NCBI GenBank assembly: GCA_963833655.1 | Contig: CAWHYL010000006.1 | Location: forward strand, 186,001-250,000 | DNA length: 64,000 nucleotides | From: 3-1-20CM-4-69-9 sp963833655 | Lineage (GTDB): Bacteria; Actinomycetota; Thermoleophilia; Gaiellales; Gaiellaceae | Direction of reading: 5' to 3' | Part shown: piece by piece, positions 42,299 through 50,737 of the stretch | Position numbering within the stretch: position 1 is the stretch's first letter | Layout of the letters: every line of letters starts with the position of its first letter | Made by a program: the position numbers and the translations under genes | Notes under the pieces: generated by a model | What the model was told of the DNA's origin: nothing | What the model saw: the letters and a program-made list of their open reading frames with translations, nothing else | Databases searched by the model: none

Positions 42299-44091
42299 TT
42301 CCGGCCCGGCAGCGACTCCTTGAACTCCTCCAGCTTCCCGAGCAGCGCTTTCTCCATCACGCCGGCGCGCTCGGGGTCCCCCTTGACCATCGCCTCGGCC
42401 ATCTTCTTCGCCTGCTGCACGCGGATGTGCGGCGGCAAGGGCGGAATCTCAGGATCGACCTTGACCTCGAGCACGACCGGGGTGCCGGCGTCGAGCGCCC
42501 GCTGCCACGCGTCGCCGACGTCGTCGCCGTTGTCGCAGTAGATCCCGGTGAAGCCGAGCAGCGCGGCGTAGCGCGCGTACGGGAAGTCCGGTAGCCATTG
42601 AGTGCCGGGGTACTTCGGATCACCGGAGAGGACGCGCTGCTCCCACGTCACCTGATTCAGGTCCTGGTTGTTGAAGATGCAGAAGATCAGGCGCTGGTCG
42701 GGCCAGCGTTCGCGATAGCGCTTCACGGTCAGCAGCTCGTTCATGCCGTTCATCTGAAACGCACCGTCGCCGACGAACGCGATCACCGGCCGGTCGGGAT
42801 ACGCGAACTTGGCGGCGATCGCGTACGGAGTTCCCGGGCCCATCGTCGCGAGCGTTCCCGACAGCGACGCCATGTTCCCCCTGCGCAGCTTCAGCTGTCG
42901 CGCCCACCAGTTCGTCGAGGAGCCCGAGTCGGCCGTGACGATCGCGTCGTCGGGGAGCCGTTGCGACAGCTCGTGCACGACGCGCTGCGGGTTCATCGGA
43001 TCGGCGTCCATCATCGCCCGGTCCTCGACGACGCGCCACCACTCGCGGACGTTTGCCTCGATCGTCTCGCGCCAGGAGCGGTCGTCCTTACGCTTCAGCC
43101 GCGCGTTCAGCTCCTGCAGCGTCGCCTTCGCGTCACCGATCAGGAAGACGTCGACCGGGTAGCGGATCCCGATCATGCTGGCCTTGATGTCGATCTCCAC
43201 GCACTTCGCCTGTCCCTCTTTCGGCAGCCATTCGGCATACGGGAAGCTCGTGCCGACCATCAGCAGCGCGTCGCAGTTCTCCATCAGCTCGTAGCTCGCG
43301 GTCGACCCGAGCAGGCCGATCGAGCCGGTGACGTACGGCAGGCCGTCGGAGAGCACCGTTCGCCCGAGGAGCGCCTTCGCGACGCCGGCGCCGAGGAGCT
43401 CGGCGGTCTCCTCGACCTCTTCGCTCGCGCCGAGCGCCCCCTGGCCGACGAGCATCGCGACGCGCTCCGCGCCGTTGAGCAGCTCGGCCGCGCGATCGAG
43501 CTCCGCGCTCTGCGGGACGATGCGCGGCCGCGCATAGCCGATGCTCGAGTACACCGCACCGTGCATGCGCGGCGGCGACGTCACCGCTTTCTCCTCCTGC
43601 ACGTCGGCCGGGAAGACGATCGTGCACACGACCCGCTCGTCGAGGGCGATTCGCATCGCGCGGTCGATCAGCTGCCGCGCCTGCGCCGGCTCCATGCAGT
43701 ACTGGACGTACTCGGAGACGTCCTTGAACAGGACCTGGAGGTCGACCTCCTGCTGGTAGTGCGCACCGAGCGACATCCGCTTCTGCTGGCCGATCAGCGC
43801 GACGACGGGCTGATGGTCGAGCTTCGCGTCGTAGAGACCGTTCAGCAGGTGGATCGCGCCGGGGCCCGACGTCGCGAGGCAGACGCCGACCTCATCCGTG
43901 AACTTCGCGTGCGCACAGGCCATGAACGCCGCCATCTCCTCGTGCCGCACCTGGATGAACTCCGGGTCGCCTTCCGCACGGTCGAGCGCACCGAGGAAAG
44001 CGTTGATCCCGTCGCCCGGATAGCCGTAGATGCGGTGAACGCCCCACTGCGTCAGGCGCTCGAGGACGTAGTCGGCGACGAGCTGAGCCAT
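42295..44091 (-). CDS. thiamine pyrophosphate-requiring enzyme (pyruvate oxidase/PoxB-like)
   Basis: A 598-residue TPP enzyme, first of the seven-gene operon. The catalytic Glu is in IQVRHEEMAAFMACAHAKFT; the central domain follows with LLNGAERVAMLVGQGALG; the TPP motif runs from VGDGAFQMNGMNELLT to CIFNNQDL. It is closest in layout to pyruvate:quinone oxidoreductase and acetolactate-synthase-like proteins. GAGAAGGGAAAG precedes the ATG. A PoxB-type enzyme would turn pyruvate into acetate and reduce quinone, which fits with acs elsewhere in the window, but the substrate is not proven. Confidence 0.92.
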   Translation of the reverse strand: MAQLVADYVLERLTQWGVHRIYGYPGDGINAFLGALDRAEGDPEFIQVRHEEMAAFMACAHAKFTDEVGVCLATSGPGAIHLLNGLYDAKLDHQPVVALIGQQKRMSLGAHYQQEVDLQVLFKDVSEYVQYCMEPAQARQLIDRAMRIALDERVVCTIVFPADVQEEKAVTSPPRMHGAVYSSIGYARPRIVPQSAELDRAAELLNGAERVAMLVGQGALGASEEVEETAELLGAGVAKALLGRTVLSDGLPYVTGSIGLLGSTASYELMENCDALLMVGTSFPYAEWLPKEGQAKCVEIDIKASMIGIRYPVDVFLIGDAKATLQELNARLKRKDDRSWRETIEANVREWWRVVEDRAMMDADPMNPQRVVHELSQRLPDDAIVTADSGSSTNWWARQLKLRRGNMASLSGTLATMGPGTPYAIAAKFAYPDRPVIAFVGDGAFQMNGMNELLTVKRYRERWPDQRLIFCIFNNQDLNQVTWEQRVLSGDPKYPGTQWLPDFPYARYAALLGFTGIYCDNGDDVGDAWQRALDAGTPVVLEVKVDPEIPPLPPHIRVQQAKKMAEAMVKGDPERAGVMEKALLGKLEEFKESLPGRK

Positions 44092-44170
44092 GATCTTTCC
44101 CTTCTCCTCGGGTGTGCCGAAAAATGTAACGGCACACGATGTAACCGATCCCCGGGAATGGAAACCTGGC

Positions 44171-44662
44171 TCAGCCCCAGCGCTCGGCGTGCGGGTCGGC
44201 GAGCTCCGCGAGGCTGACCGCGCCGTCGAGAGCGGTGTCCAGGTGGCGCTTTTGGATCGGCAGCCCCCACGCGGCGAGCTCGCCGATCCCCTGCGGATCG
44301 GCACGCAGCGCCAGTCGCATCAGGGCGGACCACGTCGCCACCTCTGCGGCCTCGCCCATGGCGAGGAAGCTCCAGGCGGCGAGCGGGCTCGTGCCGGCCT
44401 TGAACCAGACGCCGAGCATGTCGCTCGCTTTCTCCTTGACCGTGTTCGCGTGGGCGAGGATCTCGTCGGCCGACGCGGGACCGAACGCACGCTCCGCCGC
44501 GAGGCACCGTGCGCGCGCCTCTTCGGCGTCCTCGCGCATGCTGCGCAGCTCGCCGCGCAGCGCCGCGTCGCCGGTGCGCTCCTGGACGTTCTCGGTCACG
44601 GTCGCCGCAGCCATCGCGAGGCCGTGGGCCTCGCCGAGCTTCTCCTGCAGCACGCTCAGCAT
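44171..44662 (-). CDS. conserved hypothetical protein after qcrB
   Basis: A 163-residue, mainly helical, soluble protein (LSVLQEKLGEAHGLAMAAATV, RSMREDAEEARARCLAAER, SPLAAWSFLAMGEAAEVATW). The regular Glu/His/Ala-rich helices recall a four-helix bundle, but no clear metal set is seen. It begins directly at the end of qcrB, so it is the last gene of the respiratory operon. No named family recognised. Confidence 0.75.
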   Translation of the reverse strand: MLSVLQEKLGEAHGLAMAAATVTENVQERTGDAALRGELRSMREDAEEARARCLAAERAFGPASADEILAHANTVKEKASDMLGVWFKAGTSPLAAWSFLAMGEAAEVATWSALMRLALRADPQGIGELAAWGLPIQKRHLDTALDGAVSLAELADPHAERWG

Positions 44663-46051
44663 CTAGACGTACTCGCGCGCAAGCTGGTCGCGCCGCGCGA
44701 CGGCGTCGGCTTCGGCCTCGGCCTCGGCCCGCTTACGCTCGCGCTCCACCCGCTCGCCTTTCTGCAGCTCGATACAGACGCGGTACGCGATCAGCCCGAC
44801 GACCACCGGTGCGACGAACACGAGCACGCGGTACACCCAGATCTGCGCCGAGTAGCTGATGCCGAACAGGACGTCGACTCGATCCGACGCGCCTGCGAGG
44901 AAGACGAGCAGCACGCCGGTGAAGACCCCTAGGCCGACAGCTGTCCGGATCGGCGCATCGCGGGGCCGGTCGAGGAGGTTGTGGTACGCGTCGTCGCCGG
45001 CGAAGCGCCGCTCGAGCGCCGGCCAGACCAGCAGGAAGCCGAAGACGAGGAGCGGGAAGCCCACCCCGCCCCAGAACGGATTCGGCACGAGCGTGTAGTG
45101 GCCGATGACGAAGTCCCAGCTCGGCATCAGCCGGAGCGCGCCGATCAGCCAGCCGAGGTACCAGTCCGGCTGCGCGCCGTTCTCTGCGGCGTACGTGTGG
45201 TACGGCCCCCAGAGCCAGATCGGGTTGATCTGGACGAGCCCGCCGAGCAAGAACAGCGTCCCGACGACGAAGCTCAGGAGCCCGAGCGAGCGCGGGGTCT
45301 GGCCGGGGTACGTCGGGACGCCGACGATCTTCCGCTCTGTCTCCCGGGGCGTCTGCTTGAACTGCGTGTGATGGCGCAGCGCGACGAGCGCGAGGTGCAG
45401 CGCGAGCAGCGTCGCGATGACGGCCGGGAGGATGAACACGTGCGCGATGTACATCCGCGAGAAGAACGCGGGCGACCCCGGGAACGGCCCGTCCCAGATC
45501 AGCGCCGCGAGATTGGCGCCGAAGAACGGGATCGACATCGCGACCCCGTAGCCGATCGCGAGGCCCATGCCCGACAGCAGGTCGTCGACGAGCGAATAGC
45601 CGAGGTAGCCCTCGAGCAGAACCGAGAACAGCATCAGCAGGCCGATCGTGTACGTCAGCCCGCGCGGCTTCCGGTACGCGCCCGTGAAGAAGATCCGCAG
45701 CAGGTGGAGCACGATCGCGGCCACGAAGATGTTGGCCGCCCAGTGGTGCGTCTGGCGCATCAGCAAGCCGGCCTTGACGGTGAAGGAGAGGTCGAGCGCA
45801 GAGTGGTAGGCCTCCGTCATGTGCTGCCCCTGCAGGGGCGCGTACGGCCCGTGGTAGACAACGTCCTTCGTGCTGTCGCGGTAGAAGAGCGCGAGATAGG
45901 TTCCGGTCGCGACGAGGACGACAAACGCGTAGAGCGCAACCTCTCCGAGCAGGAACGACCAATGGTCGGGGAACAGGTAACGCAGCGTCTTCCGCAGCAG
46001 CGGCGCGGTGCCGCTGCGGCGATCGAGGGCGGCGACGAGCCTCCGGATCAC
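44663..46051 (-). CDS. qcrB: cytochrome bc complex cytochrome b subunit
   Basis: A 462-residue quinol-oxidising membrane subunit with cytochrome b6 and subunit IV parts in one chain. The haem-ligand histidines are in RQTHHWAANIFVAAIVLHLLR and the YIAHVFILPAVIATLLALHLAL helix. The Qo-site motif reads PDWY (AQPDWYLGW) instead of PEWY. The C-terminal half adds extra helices and a charged tail (ERKRAEAEAEADAVARR). The GTG at 46051 overlaps the Rieske gene by 4 nt. Confidence 0.95.
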   Translation of the reverse strand: MIRRLVAALDRRSGTAPLLRKTLRYLFPDHWSFLLGEVALYAFVVLVATGTYLALFYRDSTKDVVYHGPYAPLQGQHMTEAYHSALDLSFTVKAGLLMRQTHHWAANIFVAAIVLHLLRIFFTGAYRKPRGLTYTIGLLMLFSVLLEGYLGYSLVDDLLSGMGLAIGYGVAMSIPFFGANLAALIWDGPFPGSPAFFSRMYIAHVFILPAVIATLLALHLALVALRHHTQFKQTPRETERKIVGVPTYPGQTPRSLGLLSFVVGTLFLLGGLVQINPIWLWGPYHTYAAENGAQPDWYLGWLIGALRLMPSWDFVIGHYTLVPNPFWGGVGFPLLVFGFLLVWPALERRFAGDDAYHNLLDRPRDAPIRTAVGLGVFTGVLLVFLAGASDRVDVLFGISYSAQIWVYRVLVFVAPVVVGLIAYRVCIELQKGERVERERKRAEAEAEADAVARRDQLAREYV

Positions 46052-47055
46052 GCGCCGGTCCCGTTCTCCGGCTTGCGCATGCGCACGCCCCACCACGACG
46101 GCCCGACCGGCCCGTCGAAGTTGCCGCCGGCGCGGAGCTCGTCGTTGTCGTCGATGTAGATCGGCAGCATCGGGAGCTTCCGCCCCGCCGGGCCGAACAG
46201 GACGTCACCGCCGGTCGCGACGTCGAACGTCGAGTAGTGGCATGGACAGACGAGCGCGGGCTTGGGCTCGACCGGCTTGAACAGCGGCGTACGGTAGAGG
46301 TTGATCGCGCACCCGGCGTGCGTGCAGATCTTCGAGTACGCGACGATGCCCTTCGCGGGAAAGCGTGCGAGCTCCGGCGGCAGCCGCAGCTCCGCTTCCG
46401 GCAGCCGCACCACGACGAGCGGCGAGGAGAGCTCCTCCTTGTCGGCGTGCTCCGGGAACGCCGTGTAGAAGGTGTCCTCCTCGATGTCGGACGCACGCCA
46501 CGGCCGGCCCTCCTCGTCGACGAGCCGCCGGCCGCGCCGCCACGGGGTGCGAACGAATGCATCCATGTCGATGCCCGGCCCGAGCGAGGCGACAGGCGTC
46601 AGCACCGCGAGGCCGAGCGCGCCGCCGGCGGCGCCGAGCCCAAGCTTGAACAACCCCCGCCTCGTCAGCCGGCTCCCGCTCTCCTCGACGACCTGCGCGA
46701 TCGTCTCCTGCTCTTCGGGATACTCGACGACCGGGTAGTCGTCCTCGAGCTCTTCCGTCACGATCAGGTGGTTCGCGGTGACGATCAGCGCGGCGGCGAG
46801 AAAGACGAACGACAGGCCGAGCGACAGTCCGAGCCACTGCGTCTGGTGCGACAGGCGGTCGAGGACGTAGACGACGATGAAGCCGGCCGCGCAGACCGCC
46901 GTCGCGAACAGCAGCAGCAGCGCCACCAGCTCCCAGCCCGGGCTCGCCGGCGCCGCGGGGACGACGCGCTCACGGCCGTCGAGCCTCGGCTTCCGCCGCA
47001 GCCGCGAGACGAGGAGCACCGCTCCCGACAGCAGGATGTCCTTGGCCTTACTCAC
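46048..47055 (-). CDS. qcrA: Rieske iron-sulfur subunit of the bc complex
   Basis: A 335-residue protein with membrane helices near residues 40-62 and 73-95 and a third segment at GLFKLGLGAAGGALGLAV, which follows a twin-Arg (TRRGLFKLG) as in other actinobacterial QcrA. The 2Fe-2S ligands are in CTHAGCAINLY and CPCHYSTFDVATG. The GTG start overlaps qcrC by 8 nt. It moves electrons from quinol to the di-haem cytochrome c. Confidence 0.96.
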   Translation of the reverse strand: MSKAKDILLSGAVLLVSRLRRKPRLDGRERVVPAAPASPGWELVALLLLFATAVCAAGFIVVYVLDRLSHQTQWLGLSLGLSFVFLAAALIVTANHLIVTEELEDDYPVVEYPEEQETIAQVVEESGSRLTRRGLFKLGLGAAGGALGLAVLTPVASLGPGIDMDAFVRTPWRRGRRLVDEEGRPWRASDIEEDTFYTAFPEHADKEELSSPLVVVRLPEAELRLPPELARFPAKGIVAYSKICTHAGCAINLYRTPLFKPVEPKPALVCPCHYSTFDVATGGDVLFGPAGRKLPMLPIYIDDNDELRAGGNFDGPVGPSWWGVRMRKPENGTGA

Positions 47056-47833
47056 TCTTCAGCCTCTTGCCGATGACGATGCAGACGCCGATCAGCGCAG
47101 TCCCCGCGAGGAACCACGTCACGAGCCCCTCCGGCACGGGGCCGAGGTGGCCGATCGCCCAGCCGCCGCGATCGTCCGGATGCTTCGCGTACTGGACGTA
47201 GCGGATGATCGAGTCGAGCTCGCGGTCGGAGATCTGCTGCTCGGAGAACCGAGGCATCACGTACGGGCCGATGCGCACCGCCTGTGCGATCTGAACGGCG
47301 GTGCTGTTCTCGAGCGCCGGCGGAACCGCCCCCGTGACGTAGCCGCCCTCGGCCACGACCTGATGGCAACCGGCGCAGTGATCGGTGAACAGCTTCATCC
47401 CCTCCGAGAGGCTCCCGCGCTCCGGCTGCGGCCGCGGGATCGGCGGCCCGTCGCCGAGGGACGCAACGTAGGCGACGAGCGCACGGATCTGGCCCTCGCT
47501 GAAGAGCACACGCGTACGGCGCGGCTGCTTGCCGGCCTCCCGCAGAGGCATGTAGCCCGTCCGGAGGTAGAAGTCGGCAGCAAGCGCGCCCACGCCGCGT
47601 AGCGGCGGCCCGGCCGCCTGCTGCTGGTTCTGCGCGCGCTGAGGCGCGGCGCCGGCACTGTTCGGAATCGGCGGCTGAATGCCCCGGCCGTTTGCTCCGT
47701 GACACACGATGCAGTACTGCCCGTAGAGGTGGTATCCGCGCGCGACGAGGTCCCCCTGCGGCGGCTGCGCCGCGGCCGCGCCGGCCCCGGGCAGAGCGAG
47801 CGCGACGAGCATGATCGCGAGGGCCGTCCTCAC
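47048..47833 (-). CDS. qcrC: di-haem cytochrome c subunit of the bc complex
   Basis: A 261-residue protein. It has an N-terminal signal (TALAIMLVALALPGAGAAAA), two haem-binding sites CIVCHG and CAGCHQ, each with a downstream Met region (GYMPLREAG; YVMPRFSEQ), and a C-terminal membrane helix (LVTWFLAGTALIGVCIVIGK). Two haems allow direct electron transfer to the oxidase without a soluble cytochrome c, as in actinobacterial supercomplexes. The GTG overlaps the preceding gene by 4 nt. Confidence 0.95.
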   Translation of the reverse strand: MRTALAIMLVALALPGAGAAAAQPPQGDLVARGYHLYGQYCIVCHGANGRGIQPPIPNSAGAAPQRAQNQQQAAGPPLRGVGALAADFYLRTGYMPLREAGKQPRRTRVLFSEGQIRALVAYVASLGDGPPIPRPQPERGSLSEGMKLFTDHCAGCHQVVAEGGYVTGAVPPALENSTAVQIAQAVRIGPYVMPRFSEQQISDRELDSIIRYVQYAKHPDDRGGWAIGHLGPVPEGLVTWFLAGTALIGVCIVIGKRLKSE

Positions 47834-48204
47834 GACTGTCGGCACTCCACGTTGAAGATCGCCGCGAAGCCGTCCAGGAGGACGATCATCAGGAAGATCG
47901 TGTTCGCGACGATCGCGGTGATGGCAAAGAACCGGATGCGGCCCGGTGGTGGCTCGGCCTCGTAGCTCGACGAGCGCGTCGCCAGGAGGACTGTCAGCGC
48001 CGCGGCCTGCGCGCCGAGGATCACGACCGCCGCCGCCGCCATCAACGATGCCTGCCAGACGTCGTTGCTGATGCCGAACTGCGCCGAGCCCGTCCCGCAG
48101 GCCGCCTCGGTGACGCCGTACCCGACGACGTGCTGCGCCGCCCAGACGAGCCCGCCGGCAAGCAGGCCGGTCCACTGGAGGATCTCGAGACGCCGCCGGC
48201 TCAT
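47830..48204 (-). CDS. small membrane protein between ctaE and qcrC
   Basis: A 124-residue protein with three predicted helices (LQWTGLLAGGLVWAAQHVVGYG, MAAAAVVILGAQAAALTVLL, FFAITAIVANTIFLMIVLLDG). It overlaps both neighbours by 4 nt. No named family recognised. Its fixed place between oxidase subunit III and the bc complex suggests a structural or assembly role in an oxidase-bc1 supercomplex. Confidence 0.75.
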   Translation of the reverse strand: MSRRRLEILQWTGLLAGGLVWAAQHVVGYGVTEAACGTGSAQFGISNDVWQASLMAAAAVVILGAQAAALTVLLATRSSSYEAEPPPGRIRFFAITAIVANTIFLMIVLLDGFAAIFNVECRQS

Positions 48205-48830
48205 GCCCGCGCCGAGAGGAGGGTGCCGACGACGACGACGGTGAGCACGTTGACGGCGTGCCAGTACCACGCGACCGCCTGCACGGCATTCACGCGGTAC
48301 GTCGTGAGCCCGCGGGCGAGCTTCCACAGCAGCCAGAAATTGAAGAGGATCCCGAGCAGGACGTGCCCGTGGTCGGCGCCGAGCAGCGTGTAGTAGATCG
48401 AGCTGTAGGCGTCGCGCGTGATGTCGAAGCGGTGCAGCTGGTCGCGAAAGTCGTGTACCTCGAAGCCGAAGTACCCGCATTGCAGGACGAGCGCGACGAC
48501 GAGCGCGACGCGCGTGCGAGCGAGCCGTCCGGCGCGTGCGGCGCGCGAGGCGATCCCCATCGGGATGCTGCTGAGGACGACGACGCCGAGGAGGATCAAC
48601 GGCACGACCACGTGAGGCTTCGGGAGCCCGTCCGGCGGCCAGACCGCCGTGTTGAAGCGGAGGTAGTAGTAGGTGCCGACGAACGCCCCGAAGAGCGTCG
48701 CCTCGGATGTGATCAGGATGATCATCCCCCACCACGCGGCCGGCTTCGACGCACGTTGCGAGACGACGCGCCTCACGGCCGGCGTGTCGGTCGCCTCTGT
48801 CGTGCGCGGAACGGCGGCGTAGTCCGTCAC
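48201..48830 (-). CDS. ctaE: cytochrome c oxidase subunit III
   Basis: A 209-residue membrane protein with five helices. WWGMIILITSEATLFGAFVGTYYYLRF, YTLLGADHGHVLLGI and AVAWYWHAVNVLTVVVV are the family motifs (the Glu in TSEAT and the W-H-x-V pattern). It starts at GTG overlapping ctaD by 4 nt. Confidence 0.95.
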   Translation of the reverse strand: MTDYAAVPRTTEATDTPAVRRVVSQRASKPAAWWGMIILITSEATLFGAFVGTYYYLRFNTAVWPPDGLPKPHVVVPLILLGVVVLSSIPMGIASRAARAGRLARTRVALVVALVLQCGYFGFEVHDFRDQLHRFDITRDAYSSIYYTLLGADHGHVLLGILFNFWLLWKLARGLTTYRVNAVQAVAWYWHAVNVLTVVVVGTLLSARA

Positions 48831-50737
48831 GGTTCCTGCGGCTCCTTGGAATGCCAGCCGAGCAACGCGAGCAGGCAGAGGACGCCCATGATTCCCGCGA
48901 CGCCGTACTTGTGACTCACGAGCATCACGAAGACGAGCGAGAGGGTGAAGGCGAGGACGATCGGCCACGGCGAGTCGTGCGGCATCTCGACGATCTCGGC
49001 GAACCGGGCGTCGACCGGCGTCACGGCGGGCTGCTCGTGCCCGCGCTGGAGGACGAGGACGCCTGCGTCCAGGTGACGGCGATCCTCTTCCCGGTCGGCG
49101 GCGTCCCAGTTCGGATACGGGCTCGTCACCTTCGGGACGACGGCGAAGTTGTATTCCGGCGGCGGCGACGAGATCGTCCATTCGAGCGTCGGTCCGTGCC
49201 ACGGATCGGCCCCCGCCGGCTCGCCGCGGAGGTAGCTCACGACGAGGTTGCCGAGCAGGAGCAGGATCCCGACGAGCGTCAGATAGCCACCGATCGACTC
49301 GGCCAGGTTGTAGGCCGTCCAGCCGATGCCGTCGGGGTACGTGTACACACGGCGCGGCATGCCGAGCAACCCGACGATGTGCATCGGGAAGAAGAGGAGG
49401 TTCGTGCCGACGAAGAGCACCCAGAAGCTGATCTGCCCCGGCAGCTCGAAATACAGCTTCCCGGTGACCTTCGGGAACCAGTAGTACATCCCGCCGAAGA
49501 TCGGGAAGACTGCCGCGCCGAAGATGATGTAGTGGAAGTGGGCGACGACGAAGTACGTGTCGGTCACCTGCTGGTCGAACGGGATCGCGATGAACATGAT
49601 CCCCGTCAGCCCGCCCGTCACGAACATGAAGATGAAGCCGGCGATGAAGAGCAGCGGCGTCTTGAACCGCGCGAGCCCGAGCACGATCGACATGCACCAC
49701 GCGAACACCTGAATCGTGCTCGGGATCACGACCAACGCCGTCGCGGCCGCGAAGAAGACGAGCGTGATCGTCGGCAACCCGGTCGCGAACATGTGGTGCG
49801 CCCAGACGCCGAAGCCGATGAAGACGACGAGGATCTCGGCGATCGCGACGAGCGGGAACGCAACGAGCCGCCGCTGCGTGAACGCGGGGATGATCGAGGT
49901 GGCGATCCCGAACGCGGGGACAATGAGGATGTACACCTCTGGGTGGCCGAAGATCCAGAAGAGGTGCTGCCAGAGCAGGGTCTCGCCGCCGCGCGACGGA
50001 TCGAAGAAGTGCGTGCCGACGTTCCTGTCGAGGAACAGGAAGATCGTGTCGGCGCTCAGCGCCGGCAGCGCGAACAGCAGCCCGAACGCAGCCGCGAGCT
50101 GCGCCCAGCAGAACAGCGGCATGCGGTTGAACGACATGCCCGGCGCACGGGACTTGAACATGGTGACGATGAACTGCCCGGCAGTGAGCGTCGACGCGAT
50201 CGAGTTGAAGATGATTCCGAGGCAGTAGAAGTCGATGTTGCTGCCCGGGTTGAACTGGCGGTTCGCGAGCGGCACGTAGTCGAACCAGCCGGCATTCGGC
50301 GCCATGCCCATGAAGAGGCTCGTGTAGAGGAAGATCGCCGACGCGAGGAAGATCCAGTAGCTGAGCGCGTTCATGCGCGGGAACGCCATGTCGCGCGCCC
50401 CGATCATCAACGGGAGTAGGTAGTTCCCGAACGCGCCCGTCGTCATCGGGATGATGAAGAAGAAGATCATCGTCATCCCGTGCAAGGTGAAGAGCTCGTC
50501 GTAGGTGCTCGGCGAGACGAGGTCTTGGTTCGGCGCAATCAGCTGCGTCCGGATGAGCAGCGCCTCGATGCCGCCAGCGCCGAAGAGCACGAGCGTCGTC
50601 CAGAAGTAGAGAAGACCGATCCGCTTGTGGTCGGTCGTCGTCAGCCAGCCGAGGACGCCCGGCCGGCTCTGCCACATCCGCTCGAGCCGTTCCATGGTCT
50701 CGGCCGCGGCCGGAGACGGAGGCGTCGCGATCGCCAA
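48827..50737 (-). CDS. ctaD: cytochrome c oxidase subunit I with fused C-terminal helices
   Basis: A 636-residue catalytic haem-copper subunit. It contains TTDHKRIGLLYF at the N-terminus, the low-spin haem His in FTLHGMTMIFFFI, HPEVYILIVPAFG with the Cu-ligand His cross-linked to Tyr, ATGLPTITLVFF for the proton path, and AHFHYIIFGAAVFPIFGG with the haem ligands. After the 12-helix core, about 70 residues add two more helices (IVLAFTLSLVFVMLV, GIMGVLCLLALLGWH), likely a fused subunit IV. The start is TTG directly after the ctaC stop. Confidence 0.95.
   Translation of the reverse strand: MAIATPPSPAAAETMERLERMWQSRPGVLGWLTTTDHKRIGLLYFWTTLVLFGAGGIEALLIRTQLIAPNQDLVSPSTYDELFTLHGMTMIFFFIIPMTTGAFGNYLLPLMIGARDMAFPRMNALSYWIFLASAIFLYTSLFMGMAPNAGWFDYVPLANRQFNPGSNIDFYCLGIIFNSIASTLTAGQFIVTMFKSRAPGMSFNRMPLFCWAQLAAAFGLLFALPALSADTIFLFLDRNVGTHFFDPSRGGETLLWQHLFWIFGHPEVYILIVPAFGIATSIIPAFTQRRLVAFPLVAIAEILVVFIGFGVWAHHMFATGLPTITLVFFAAATALVVIPSTIQVFAWCMSIVLGLARFKTPLLFIAGFIFMFVTGGLTGIMFIAIPFDQQVTDTYFVVAHFHYIIFGAAVFPIFGGMYYWFPKVTGKLYFELPGQISFWVLFVGTNLLFFPMHIVGLLGMPRRVYTYPDGIGWTAYNLAESIGGYLTLVGILLLLGNLVVSYLRGEPAGADPWHGPTLEWTISSPPPEYNFAVVPKVTSPYPNWDAADREEDRRHLDAGVLVLQRGHEQPAVTPVDARFAEIVEMPHDSPWPIVLAFTLSLVFVMLVSHKYGVAGIMGVLCLLALLGWHSKEPQEP

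Noticed and set aside
48851..50419. Plus-strand frame of about 520 codons opposite ctaD
   Set aside because: It is made of Glu/Arg/Asp-rich low-complexity sequence that mirrors membrane-helix codons of ctaD; no ribosome site or motif.
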